DNA of 11,498 nucleotides from Porphyromonadaceae bacterium UBA7180 (GTDB lineage Bacteria > Bacteroidota > Bacteroidia > Bacteroidales > Muribaculaceae): contig DKVK01000050.1 in the NCBI GenBank assembly GCA_002491165.1, forward strand, positions 1 to 11,498, read 5' to 3'. A model generated the notes under the pieces. The model did no database searches and was not told where the DNA came from. It saw only the letters and a program-made list of their open reading frames with translations. The position numbers and the translations under genes are program-made. This document shows, in pieces, positions 1-6,913 of the stretch (its first letter is position 1; each line of letters starts with the position of its first letter).

Positions 1-7
1 TCTCATG

Positions 8-42
8 AAAAATTGCAACCGTCCGCGTGGGACGGTTGCAAT
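8..42 (-). terminator. Rho-independent terminator of uvrA
   Basis: On the minus strand a perfect 13-bp stem (arms 30-42 and 12-24, loop of 5 nt at 25-29) is followed directly by a run of five U residues (A8-A12 on the plus strand). It lies about 60 bp past the uvrA stop codon and is oriented to end that transcript. The arm word ACGGTTGCA is duplicated just beside the stem (32-40 and 43-51), so an alternative pairing is possible. Confidence 0.82.
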
Positions 43-82
43 ACGGTTGCAGCTTTAAAATTGTTCTAAAAGTCGGATTCAT

Positions 83-103
83 ATATGGAGCTGCGCTCCA
101 TAT
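83..103 (-). repeat. Perfect inverted repeat touching the uvrA stop codon
   Basis: ATATGGAGC (83-91) and GCTCCATAT (95-103) form a perfect 9-bp stem with a 3-nt loop, and the right arm reaches the first base of the uvrA stop codon (103-105). No U-run follows it on the minus strand, so it is unlikely to terminate by itself. It may act with the stronger hairpin at 12-42 or protect the mRNA 3' end. Confidence 0.6.
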
Positions 104-2946
104 TAGCGCTTCAGTTCTTCGCGGAGGAAGCGGGCGGTGTGCGTGTCGGCTCCGGCAAGCTGCTCGGGTGTCCCCTCGGCTATTATGCGTCCGCCGGAAC
201 GTCCTCCTTCGGGTCCGAGGTCAATGAGCCAGTCGGCCGCCTTTATGACGTCCATGTTGTGCTCGATGACCACCACGGTGTTACCCTTGTCGGCGAGGCG
301 GTTGATGACGTCGAGCAGCACGCGGATGTCCTCGAAGTGGAGTCCGGTGGTGGGCTCGTCGAGGATGAAGAGCGTGCGCCCGGTGTCCTTCTTGGCAAGC
401 TCCGTGGCGAGTTTCACGCGCTGGTTCTCGCCGCCCGAGAGGGTGGAGGAGGGCTGGCCGAGCCTGATGTAGCCGAGGCCGATGTCCTGCAATACTTTTA
501 TCTTCTTGAGAATCACCGGTATTCCGGCGAAGAACTCGACCGCCTGGTCTACGGTCATTTCCAGCACGTCGGAGATGGATTTCCCCTTGAAACGCACTTC
601 GAGCGTCTCGCGGTTGTAGCGCCGTCCGTGGCACTCCTCGCAGGGCACGAGCACATCGGGAAGGAAGTTCATCTCTATGGTGCGGTAGCCGTTCCCCTTG
701 CACGTTTCGCAGCGTCCGCCGGAGACGTTGAAGGAGAATCGTCCCGGTTTGTAACCCCTCAGCTTGGCCTCCGGAAGCGCCACGAAGAGCTTGCGTATGT
801 CGGCGAATACCCCGGTATAGGTGGCGGGATTGGAGCGCGGCGTGCGTCCCAAGGGGGACTGGTCCACGGTCACTATCTTGTCGATGTGTTCGAGCCCTTC
901 CGCCTCTTTGTAAGGGAGGGGCTCGGTGAGGGAGCGGTAGAGCTTTTGGCTGAGGATGGGCTGCAGCGTGCCGTTGACCAGCGACGATTTGCCGGAGCCG
1001 CTGACGCCCGTGAAGCATACGAACTTGCCGAGCGGCAGGTGCAGCTCCACGTCCTTGAGGTTGTGCCCCGAGGCGCCGCGCAGCACTATCTCCTTGCCGT
1101 TGCCGGGGCGCCGCTTCCCCGGGACGGGAATGGAGCGCGTGCCGTTGAGGTAAGAGGCCGTCAGCGTGTCGGCTTTGAGCATTTCAGCCGGAGTGCCGGA
1201 GAATACCACCTCGCCGCCGCGGACGCCCGCTCCGGGACCGATGTCCACCACGTAGTCGGCGTCGAGCATTATGTCGCGGTCATGTTCCACCACGATGATT
1301 GAGTTGCCGTTGTCGCGCAGCTGTTTCAGCGAGTTTATGAGGCGCACGTTGTCGCGCTGGTGCAGGCCGATGGAGGGTTCGTCGAGCACGTATAGCACGT
1401 TTACGAGCTGCGAGCCTATCTGCGTGGCGAGGCGTATGCGCTGGCTCTCGCCGCCGGAGAGCGAGGCCGAGGCGCGGTTGAGCGAGAGGTAGTCGAGCCC
1501 TATGTCGAGCAGGAACCGCAGGCGCGTGCGTATCTCCTTGAGTATTTCTTCGGCCACGGTGCGGCGCGCGGGGTCGAGGCGGTCTTCGAGCCCCTGCGTC
1601 CATTCGTAGAGCGTGGCTATGTCCCATTGCGAGATTTCGGCTATGTTGCGGCCGTCGATGAAGAAGTGGAGGCTTTCGCGCTTGAGCCGCTGTCCGCCGC
1701 ATTCGGGGCACGGCGCGGTGGCGTAGAAGCGGTTGCTCCAGCGGTTGGCCTTGGCGCCGGCCTCCTCGTCCTGCTGCATTTCTATGTACTTGACGAGGCC
1801 GTCGTAGCTGTGGGCGTAGATGCCGCTCTCGAGGCGCAGGCGTGCCGTTGTGCCGTTCAGGATGTCGTCCACGGCCTCGGGCGGTAACTCCGAGATTGGC
1901 GTCTTGAGCGTGGCGCCGTGGAGCTGGCAGATGGCGTCCACCTGCTGGAATATCAGCGTGTTGCGGTATTTGCCGAGTGGTTCTATGCCGCCTGCGTAGA
2001 TGCTCTTCGAGGGGTCGGGGATAATCTTCTCGCGGTCCACGAGCGAGACGGTGCCGATGCCCTTGCAGCGCGGGCAGGCGCCTTGCGGCGAGTTGAAGGA
2101 GAAGTCGTGCGGCGCCGGTTCGGAGTATGAGATTCCGCTCTCGGGGTCCATCAGGAGCTGCGAATAGTGGCGCGTCTCGTCGGCCTCCACGTCGTATATC
2201 ATAAGCTCCTTGCCCCCCTGGTGCAGGGCGTTCTCCACCGATTCCTTGAGGCGCTGCAGGTCGTCGGCACGTGCCCGCAGGCGGTCCACCACGAGCTCGA
2301 TGGAGTGGTTGCGGTAGCGGTCCACCTTCATGCCGTAGGCCAGTTCCACGAGACGCCCGTCCACGCGCGCGTTGAGGTAACCTTTCTTGCGCAGCGACTC
2401 GAAGAGCTCCTTGTAGTGCCCCTTGCGGTTCTTTACCAGCGGCGCAAGGATGTATATCTTGCGTCCGGAGTAGCGTCCGAGGATGAGCGAGACTATCTGC
2501 TCGCGGGTGTACTTGACCATAGGCTGCCCCGAGATGTAGCTGCGTGCCTCGCCCATGCGCGCGTAGAGCAGGCGGAAGAAGTCGTAAATCTCCGTCGTGG
2601 TGCCGATGGTGCTCCGCGGGTTGCGGTTCACGGTCTTCTGCTCGATGCTGATGACGGGGCTGAGGCCGGTAATCTTGTCGACGTCGGGGCGTTCCAGCGA
2701 GCCGAGCATATTGCGGGCGTAAGAGGAGAAAGTCTCGATATAGCGGCGCTGGCCCTCGGCGAAGATGGTGTCGAAGGCGAGCGACGATTTGCCGCATCCG
2801 CTCAGGCCGGTGACTACGGAGAGGCGTCCGTGGGGGATGGCGACGTCTATGTTCTTGAGGTTATGTACGCGTGCGCCGTAGACTTCCACGGCATCGGTGG
2901 CGGATATATGTTTTTCCAATTTCTTTTTGCTGATGTTTTTTTTCAC
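103..2946 (-). CDS. uvrA: UvrA, excinuclease ABC subunit A
   Basis: DNA damage recognition ATPase of nucleotide excision repair; in the known pathway UvrA dimers load UvrB onto lesions in the cytoplasm. The 947-residue product matches the usual length of about 940. Visible parts in order: Walker A GLSGCGKSS at 47-55; first zinc module with Cys291, Cys294, Cys413 and Cys416; ABC signature LSGGES at 496-501; Walker B ending in Asp522/Glu523; H-loop His555; second Walker A GVSGSGKSS at 647-655; second zinc module with Cys746, Cys749, Cys769 and Cys772; second signature LSGGEN at 836-841; Walker B LDEPTTG at 862-868; His896. I chose the GTG at 2946-2944 as start. It overlaps the upstream stop codon as GTGA, and the reading frame is open a further 100 codons upstream but gives only arginine- and proline-rich sequence antithetical to a real protein. 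An A8 run follows the start codon directly. Confidence 0.97.
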   Translation of the reverse strand: MKKNISKKKLEKHISATDAVEVYGARVHNLKNIDVAIPHGRLSVVTGLSGCGKSSLAFDTIFAEGQRRYIETFSSYARNMLGSLERPDVDKITGLSPVISIEQKTVNRNPRSTIGTTTEIYDFFRLLYARMGEARSYISGQPMVKYTREQIVSLILGRYSGRKIYILAPLVKNRKGHYKELFESLRKKGYLNARVDGRLVELAYGMKVDRYRNHSIELVVDRLRARADDLQRLKESVENALHQGGKELMIYDVEADETRHYSQLLMDPESGISYSEPAPHDFSFNSPQGACPRCKGIGTVSLVDREKIIPDPSKSIYAGGIEPLGKYRNTLIFQQVDAICQLHGATLKTPISELPPEAVDDILNGTTARLRLESGIYAHSYDGLVKYIEMQQDEEAGAKANRWSNRFYATAPCPECGGQRLKRESLHFFIDGRNIAEISQWDIATLYEWTQGLEDRLDPARRTVAEEILKEIRTRLRFLLDIGLDYLSLNRASASLSGGESQRIRLATQIGSQLVNVLYVLDEPSIGLHQRDNVRLINSLKQLRDNGNSIIVVEHDRDIMLDADYVVDIGPGAGVRGGEVVFSGTPAEMLKADTLTASYLNGTRSIPVPGKRRPGNGKEIVLRGASGHNLKDVELHLPLGKFVCFTGVSGSGKSSLVNGTLQPILSQKLYRSLTEPLPYKEAEGLEHIDKIVTVDQSPLGRTPRSNPATYTGVFADIRKLFVALPEAKLRGYKPGRFSFNVSGGRCETCKGNGYRTIEMNFLPDVLVPCEECHGRRYNRETLEVRFKGKSISDVLEMTVDQAVEFFAGIPVILKKIKVLQDIGLGYIRLGQPSSTLSGGENQRVKLATELAKKDTGRTLFILDEPTTGLHFEDIRVLLDVINRLADKGNTVVVIEHNMDVIKAADWLIDLGPEGGRSGGRIIAEGTPEQLAGADTHTARFLREELKR

Positions 2947-4325
2947 TCCACGGGGTTGGTGCCGGGGGTGGCGGTCTGCTTGTAGTTGATGATGTTGATG
3001 TCGCCGCTCTTCTTGTACTTCCTGCCGTCGGCGCCGCGTGCCTGGATGACGTAGTAGTAGACGCCGCTCTTCACGAGCTTCCCCTTGTATTTGCCGTCCC
3101 AGCCCTTTGACGGGTCGGTGAAGTGGAAGAGCTGGTGGCCGTAGCGGTCGAATATCCAGCACTCGAACTCCACGAGGGAGCGGTAAGAGACTTTCCACTC
3201 GTCGTTGACCCCCTCCGAGGCTCCGGGCGAGAATGCGTTGGGACAACGCAGCTCCGAGTCGCCTATCTGCACTTCATAGACGTCGCCGTAGGTCTGGCAC
3301 GAGCCGTCGGCGTTGCTCCCTACGTAGCGCACGTAGGTCACGCCCTGTTCCATGAAGGTGAAGTCGAGGTCGCGCTCGTTGAAGCGGTAAGTGATGTTCT
3401 CGAAGTCGGGGTCCGTGGCCATCTGCCATTCGTGGTGGATGACGGCGTCGGTTGTGAACGAGCGGAAGGAGATGTCGGCCGGTGCCGAGCCGCCGAGTCC
3501 GGAGGTGTTGTCGCCGCCTGTCTGGTTCGACGGGTCTTTCTCTTCGCCCTCCCCGCCGGTGTCGCCGGAGCCTTGCTGCTCGGCGGTGGTGCGGCAGTCA
3601 ACGGCCGTGGGCTGGAAGAAGTCGCTCTCGGCTCTCAGCGCTTCGCCCCAATGCTGCAGGAAGCGGTCGCCGGTTATTGTGAAGTAGGTGGAGCAATAGA
3701 CCGGCGGTACGAGGTGTACGGTATGGACGAGTTCGGGTATGTAAAAGTTAATCAGCGATGTCTCGAAGTCCGTTGCGCCGTCGGGCCACGACTGCTGGTT
3801 GTACTCTATCGTTATTTGGCGTTCGAGGGTCTCCTGGCGGCCGTTGATGGTGAAGAAGTGTATCGCGTCGGCAGTTCCTGCGATGTCGAGCGCGGTGCGG
3901 TCGCAGTCGCTCTCCTCGGTGTTCACGGTGACGCCTGAGAGGGTCATGCGGTGGGCGGAATAGTCCGTGAGCCAAAAGTATGTGCGCCGGTCGCCGTCCT
4001 CTATTATGTAGCCGGTGTCGCCTTCGGGAGCGGTGAGCCGGAAGCCGGAGGCGGTTCGTTCCACACCCGGTGCCGCTTCTGCGAAACCGCCGCCGAGGTT
4101 GCTGTAACGCAGCCAGTTGACGGACGGCGACGAGGTGGCATAGTCGATGCTGACGCCGTCGAGCGAGTAGAGCACGTACACGGCGTCGAGGCCGGTGTTG
4201 CGCTCGGGAGTGACGGTGATGACGTCGCGGACGTTGCCGGAGAATGATATGTCGGTAGCCGCCGCCGAAGCCGTGAGGGGCGCCGCGGCGAGCAGTAGAG
4301 CTGAGATGTGAGCAAACTTGGCCAT
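2943..4325 (-). CDS. Secreted protein with CHU_C (gliding-motility-associated) C-terminal domain
   Basis: A 460-residue exported protein of unknown specific function. Residues 1-22 form a signal peptide with a hydrophobic core and a likely cleavage site near the Ala-rich ASAAA. A beta-rich region follows (about 25-245), then a Gly/Ser/Glu/Asp-rich linker (about 247-284) and a small beta-sandwich-like segment (285-358). The end (about 361-447) fits the CHU_C / TIGR04131 family: it has the PNAFSPG start, IFDRYGHQLF, GWDG and YYYVI blocks. In known cases this domain is the type-B sorting signal for the type IX secretion system, which would place the protein at the cell surface or outside. Fourteen residues lie beyond the usual domain end. 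The ATG at 4325 gives an intact signal peptide. The gene is 107 bp downstream of dnaA, and its TGA overlaps the uvrA GTG, so the two are probably translated in a coupled way. The family call is firm; the role is not known. Confidence 0.85.
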   Translation of the reverse strand: MAKFAHISALLLAAAPLTASAAATDISFSGNVRDVITVTPERNTGLDAVYVLYSLDGVSIDYATSSPSVNWLRYSNLGGGFAEAAPGVERTASGFRLTAPEGDTGYIIEDGDRRTYFWLTDYSAHRMTLSGVTVNTEESDCDRTALDIAGTADAIHFFTINGRQETLERQITIEYNQQSWPDGATDFETSLINFYIPELVHTVHLVPPVYCSTYFTITGDRFLQHWGEALRAESDFFQPTAVDCRTTAEQQGSGDTGGEGEEKDPSNQTGGDNTSGLGGSAPADISFRSFTTDAVIHHEWQMATDPDFENITYRFNERDLDFTFMEQGVTYVRYVGSNADGSCQTYGDVYEVQIGDSELRCPNAFSPGASEGVNDEWKVSYRSLVEFECWIFDRYGHQLFHFTDPSKGWDGKYKGKLVKSGVYYYVIQARGADGRKYKKSGDINIINYKQTATPGTNPVE

Positions 4326-4336
4326 GCGTAGTCTGT

Positions 4337-4366
4337 GTGAAGGGGGTTGATGGTTTGTCCCTTCAC
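4337..4366 (-). promoter_or_regulatory. Inverted repeat in the 5' leader of the CHU_C-domain gene
   Basis: GTGAAGGG (4337-4344) and CCCTTCAC (4359-4366) are perfect 8-bp inverted arms around a 14-nt spacer, ending 11 nt before the ATG at 4325. It could be an mRNA hairpin near the start codon or a two-fold operator. No U-run follows it. I found no convincing TTTG/TAnnTTTG promoter in the surrounding 107-bp gap, so the gene may be read from dnaA. Confidence 0.5.
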
Positions 4367-4432
4367 TGTTAAACGCAGTTCGCGCCCGTTTTATTGTGTA
4401 ATACAGCCGTGGGATAAAAGGGGTGGCCGGGA

Positions 4433-5833
4433 TTACATTTTCTTGAGGCTGGCCTCGATGGAGTCGATGGCTTCGGCGAGTTCGCGGCTGTAGGGGATGC
4501 GGTCCTTGATGGTCTTGATGCCGTAGAGCACCGTGGCGTGGCGGCGGTTAAGCTTACCCCCTATGGCTGAGGAGGAGAGCTTGGTGTGCTTGCCGGCAAG
4601 GTACATGATGAGCTGGCGGGCGTCGGCTATGTCGCGCAGGCGGCTCTTGGTGAAGATTACGTCCGGGCTGAGCTTGTAGTACTCTGCCGTGGCCTCCACT
4701 ATCATGTCGAAGTTTATGACGCGCTTCTCGTGGCGTATGCTGTGGCGCATCACTTCGAGGGCCATCTCCACGGTAATGGGCTGGTTGCGGGCGATGGAGT
4801 TGGTGAGGATTCCCATTACGATGCCTTCGAGCTGGCGCACGGAGCCGTCGGCCTTCTCGGCGATGATGTCTATGACCTCGGGCGGGATGCTGAGTCCGTT
4901 GCGTTCGGCCTTGAAGTTGAGTATGGCCTTGCGGAGCGCCAGGTCGGGCTTCGGGAGCTGTTCCACGACTCCCCATTTGAAACGGTCTATGAGGCGGTCG
5001 GTCATTCCGTCGAGCTCCACCGGCGGACGGTCGCAGGTGAACATCAGCTTCTTGCCGCGCTGGTGGAGGTGGTTGAAGATGGGGAAGAGGGCGTTGAGCG
5101 TACCGGCCTTGTATGAAATCTCCTGGAGGTCGTCGATGAGCAGCACGTCTATGCCTTCGTACCAGGTTATGAAGTCGGGGATGTTGCCCTTTATCTTGGC
5201 GGTGCTGTACTGGTTCTGGAACATGCGCGAGGAGACGTACAGCACCCTCATCTGGGGGTTGTTCTCCTTGAGACGCAGTCCCACGGCCTGGATGAGGTGG
5301 GTCTTTCCCACGCCCACGTCGCCGTAGAGGAAAAAGGGGTTGAAGTCGTTCTTCCGGGGATTCTGGGCTATGAACTCTGCTATGACGAAGGGGAGGTGGT
5401 TGCTTTCGCCCACACAGTAGTTCTCGAAGTTATAGACGGGGTTGAGCTGAGAGTCGATGTCTGAGAGGCGGGACTGTGCGAAAGGGGAGGCGGCGCCCTG
5501 TGCCGAGGTGACGGTCTTGTTCAGTGCGATGCTGCTCTGCCGCGAGGCAGACATGTGGACGTGGCTCTGGCGGTCGCCGCTGATGACGGGGACGTCGTAT
5601 TTCCACTTGATGGTGTCGCCGAAGACACGGCGCAGCGATTTGCTGAGAATCTCGTGGAAGCGGGTTTCGTAGAGTTCCTGTATATATAGGGTGGGAAGTT
5701 CGAGCGTGAGAGTGTCGTCGGCATACGAGATGGGCTTGGAGCAGCTGAACCATGCGTCGAACTTCTCCTGGCCTATGTTGTCCCGTATGATTTCGAGACA
5801 CTTGTTCCAAAGTAGCTTATATGTTTCGTCCAT
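4433..5833 (-). CDS. dnaA: DnaA, chromosomal replication initiator
   Basis: AAA+ ATPase that binds oriC and opens the DNA for replication. The 466-residue length is normal. Domain I is at about 1-75 and a short variable linker (domain II) follows at about 85-130. The AAA+ module has Walker A GDVGVGKT (171-178), Walker B LLIDD (231-235), sensor-I region FTCDRPP (265-271), box VII Arg280 with the likely arginine finger Arg284, and sensor II Arg333. Domain IV (about 373-466) keeps the SRLRDIADARQ region. In its recognition motif, where most bacteria have GGRDHTTVLHA and, from memory, Bacteroides has GNKDHATVLHA, this protein reads LNRRHATVLYG, replacing the conserved Asp with Arg431 and the later His with Tyr437. 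The ATG at 5833 is the only sensible start and sits inside a 10-bp palindrome. The 290-bp AT-rich gap upstream is a candidate origin and likely carries the promoter. Confidence 0.97.
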   Translation of the reverse strand: MDETYKLLWNKCLEIIRDNIGQEKFDAWFSCSKPISYADDTLTLELPTLYIQELYETRFHEILSKSLRRVFGDTIKWKYDVPVISGDRQSHVHMSASRQSSIALNKTVTSAQGAASPFAQSRLSDIDSQLNPVYNFENYCVGESNHLPFVIAEFIAQNPRKNDFNPFFLYGDVGVGKTHLIQAVGLRLKENNPQMRVLYVSSRMFQNQYSTAKIKGNIPDFITWYEGIDVLLIDDLQEISYKAGTLNALFPIFNHLHQRGKKLMFTCDRPPVELDGMTDRLIDRFKWGVVEQLPKPDLALRKAILNFKAERNGLSIPPEVIDIIAEKADGSVRQLEGIVMGILTNSIARNQPITVEMALEVMRHSIRHEKRVINFDMIVEATAEYYKLSPDVIFTKSRLRDIADARQLIMYLAGKHTKLSSSAIGGKLNRRHATVLYGIKTIKDRIPYSRELAEAIDSIEASLKKM

Positions 5834-6123
5834 AACGTTATTCCCGGGTCGGACGGCAGGTCGGCGGCCGTTTTGGGGAGTACAAAATTCGGAAAATTTT
5901 TCGGATAAAAAAACTGTTAAATTTTTTGGAATTTACGAGTCGTTGATAACGGTATTGATTATCAGAGAGTTGGGCGCACGGGTGTGTACGCGTTTGTGCC
6001 CCGGAGTGTCATGGCGGTATAAGTGGGTTGATTGTCAGCGTGTTAGATGGCCGGCAGGAGTTTTACAAGTGTTAACACTGTGTGCCGTAAAGTGCTAAAA
6101 CTCACGGTCGGGGCGACGGTGTG
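5834..6123. other. AT-rich intergenic region, candidate oriC / dnaA control region
   Basis: There is no gene in this 290-bp gap. The dnaA-proximal part (5881-5965) is markedly A/T-rich for this GC-rich window. It holds two phased TTCGGA copies (5888-5893 and 5900-5905), an inverted TGATAA/TTATCA pair (5944-5949 and 5959-5964), and two DnaA-box-like 7-of-9 matches to TTATCCACA on the minus strand (5900-5908, 5941-5949). The lpxH-proximal part has a 12-bp palindrome at 6068-6079 and a related copy at 6090-6102. No perfect TTATCCACA box is present. Being next to dnaA is common for bacterial origins, but this is an inference. Confidence 0.4.
6067..6102. repeat. Palindrome and related direct repeat upstream of dnaA
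   Basis: AAGTGTTAACACT (6067-6079) contains the perfect 12-bp palindrome AGTGTTAACACT (6068-6079). A related word, AAGTGCTAAAACT, occurs at 6090-6102; 11 of 13 bases match and the start-to-start distance is 23 bp. Weaker relatives are CGTGTTAGAT at 6039-6048 and ACTGTTAAAT at 5913-5922, all on the same strand. These could be sites for DnaA or another regulator. Confidence 0.4.
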
Positions 6124-6145
6124 TTATTTTAAATATTTAAAATAA
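6124..6145. repeat. 22-bp perfect all-A/T palindrome over the lpxH stop codon
   Basis: The arm TTATTTTAAAT (6124-6134) is followed without a spacer by its exact reverse complement (6135-6145). On the minus strand it encodes the last residues Phe-Lys-Tyr-Leu-Lys and the TAA stop of lpxH. No U-run follows in the lpxH transcript, so it is not a typical terminator. It borders the candidate origin region and would be easy to melt. Confidence 0.75.
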
Positions 6146-6903
6146 GCGCGGTCGTCATCGCTGTCGTGGTACGTATGGAGCGAGAGGGAGTGGCCGTCGT
6201 AGCGCGCGTAACTGAAATGTGTGAGCCAGTCGCCGAGTATTATCACGTGTGAGGAGGGGGGGACGGGGATGTCTTCGAGTATGTGGAGGTGACCGAAGAT
6301 GAAGTACGGGATGTCGGGGTGGTCCCGGAGGTAACGGCGTGCGAAGGCCACGAGGCGGTCGGGCTTCGGGGCGGAGTCCTGCGAGTCGGCGGCGCGGCTG
6401 TGGCGGCTCCAGCCGAGGGCGAAGGGGATGGTCCAGCGCGGGTGGATGGCGGCGTAGAGGCGTTGGCAGAAACGGTTGCGGAAGAGGCGGCGCATCAGGC
6501 GGAAGGAACGCGAGGAGTCGTCCTGCGCGTCGCCGTGGGAGATGAAGAATTTGCTGCCGTCTATCTCGGTGAGCAGGTCGCCGTCCACCACGCGGATGCC
6601 GAGTTCGCGCGGGAGATAGTCGAAAATCCAGATGTCGTGGTTGCCTATGAGCCAGGTTATCTCCACTCCGGAGTCGGAGAGCTCGGCCAGCTTGCCGAAG
6701 AAGCGGACGAAACCGCGGGGCACCACGTAGCGGTATTCGTACCAGTAGTCGAGGACGTCGCCGACCAGGAAAATTCTACGGGCGGTAGGGGAGATGGCGT
6801 CGAGGAAACGGCACACGCGGCGCTCGGCGGCGTGGATGTCGCCGGCGTAACGGGCGCCGAGGTGCAGGTCGCTCAGGAAGTATGTGCAGGTTCTTGCCGT
6901 CAC
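6124..6903 (-). CDS. lpxH: LpxH-type UDP-2,3-diacylglucosamine diphosphatase
   Basis: Metallophosphoesterase of 259 residues. By family it cleaves UDP-2,3-diacylglucosamine to lipid X and UMP in lipid A synthesis, at the cytoplasmic face of the inner membrane. Its metal-binding motifs are all present: SDLH (Asp12, His14), GDVLDYW (Asp49, Asp52), GNHD (88-90), SHGD (His123, Asp125) and GHLH (His205, His207). The segment at about 160-170 (WSRHSR) also fits LpxH-like proteins. The start is taken as the GTG at 6903 because an in-frame TAA lies seven codons upstream and no ATG occurs before the first motif. It follows the DUF59 gene by 76 bp, a gap filled with hairpins, and may share its promoter. 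Its 3' end lies in a 22-bp palindrome. A paralogous metallophosphatase of other substrate is possible but less likely. Confidence 0.9.
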   Translation of the reverse strand: MTARTCTYFLSDLHLGARYAGDIHAAERRVCRFLDAISPTARRIFLVGDVLDYWYEYRYVVPRGFVRFFGKLAELSDSGVEITWLIGNHDIWIFDYLPRELGIRVVDGDLLTEIDGSKFFISHGDAQDDSSRSFRLMRRLFRNRFCQRLYAAIHPRWTIPFALGWSRHSRAADSQDSAPKPDRLVAFARRYLRDHPDIPYFIFGHLHILEDIPVPPSSHVIILGDWLTHFSYARYDGHSLSLHTYHDSDDDRAYFKYLK

Positions 6904-6913
6904 TTTTCTTTGT

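Noticed and set aside
85..1302. Long open frame of 405 codons on the plus strand, antisense to uvrA
   Set aside because: It is the antisense image of the uvrA frame. GC-rich codons avoid stops in several frames, and the peptide has no recognisable motif.
1280..2797. Another 505-codon minus-strand frame within uvrA
   Set aside because: Shadow of uvrA in another frame; the predicted protein is Arg-, Pro- and His-rich and unlike any real family.
2947..3246. N-terminal extension of uvrA by 100 codons into the CHU_C gene
   Set aside because: The extra residues are Arg/Pro-rich out-of-frame translation of a real gene. UvrA is full length from the GTG at 2946.
5883..5890. dnaA promoter: GAATTTTG on the minus strand
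   Set aside because: It matches TAnnTTTG at all but the first base, but no TTTG lies near the required 20-bp distance, so I could not support it.
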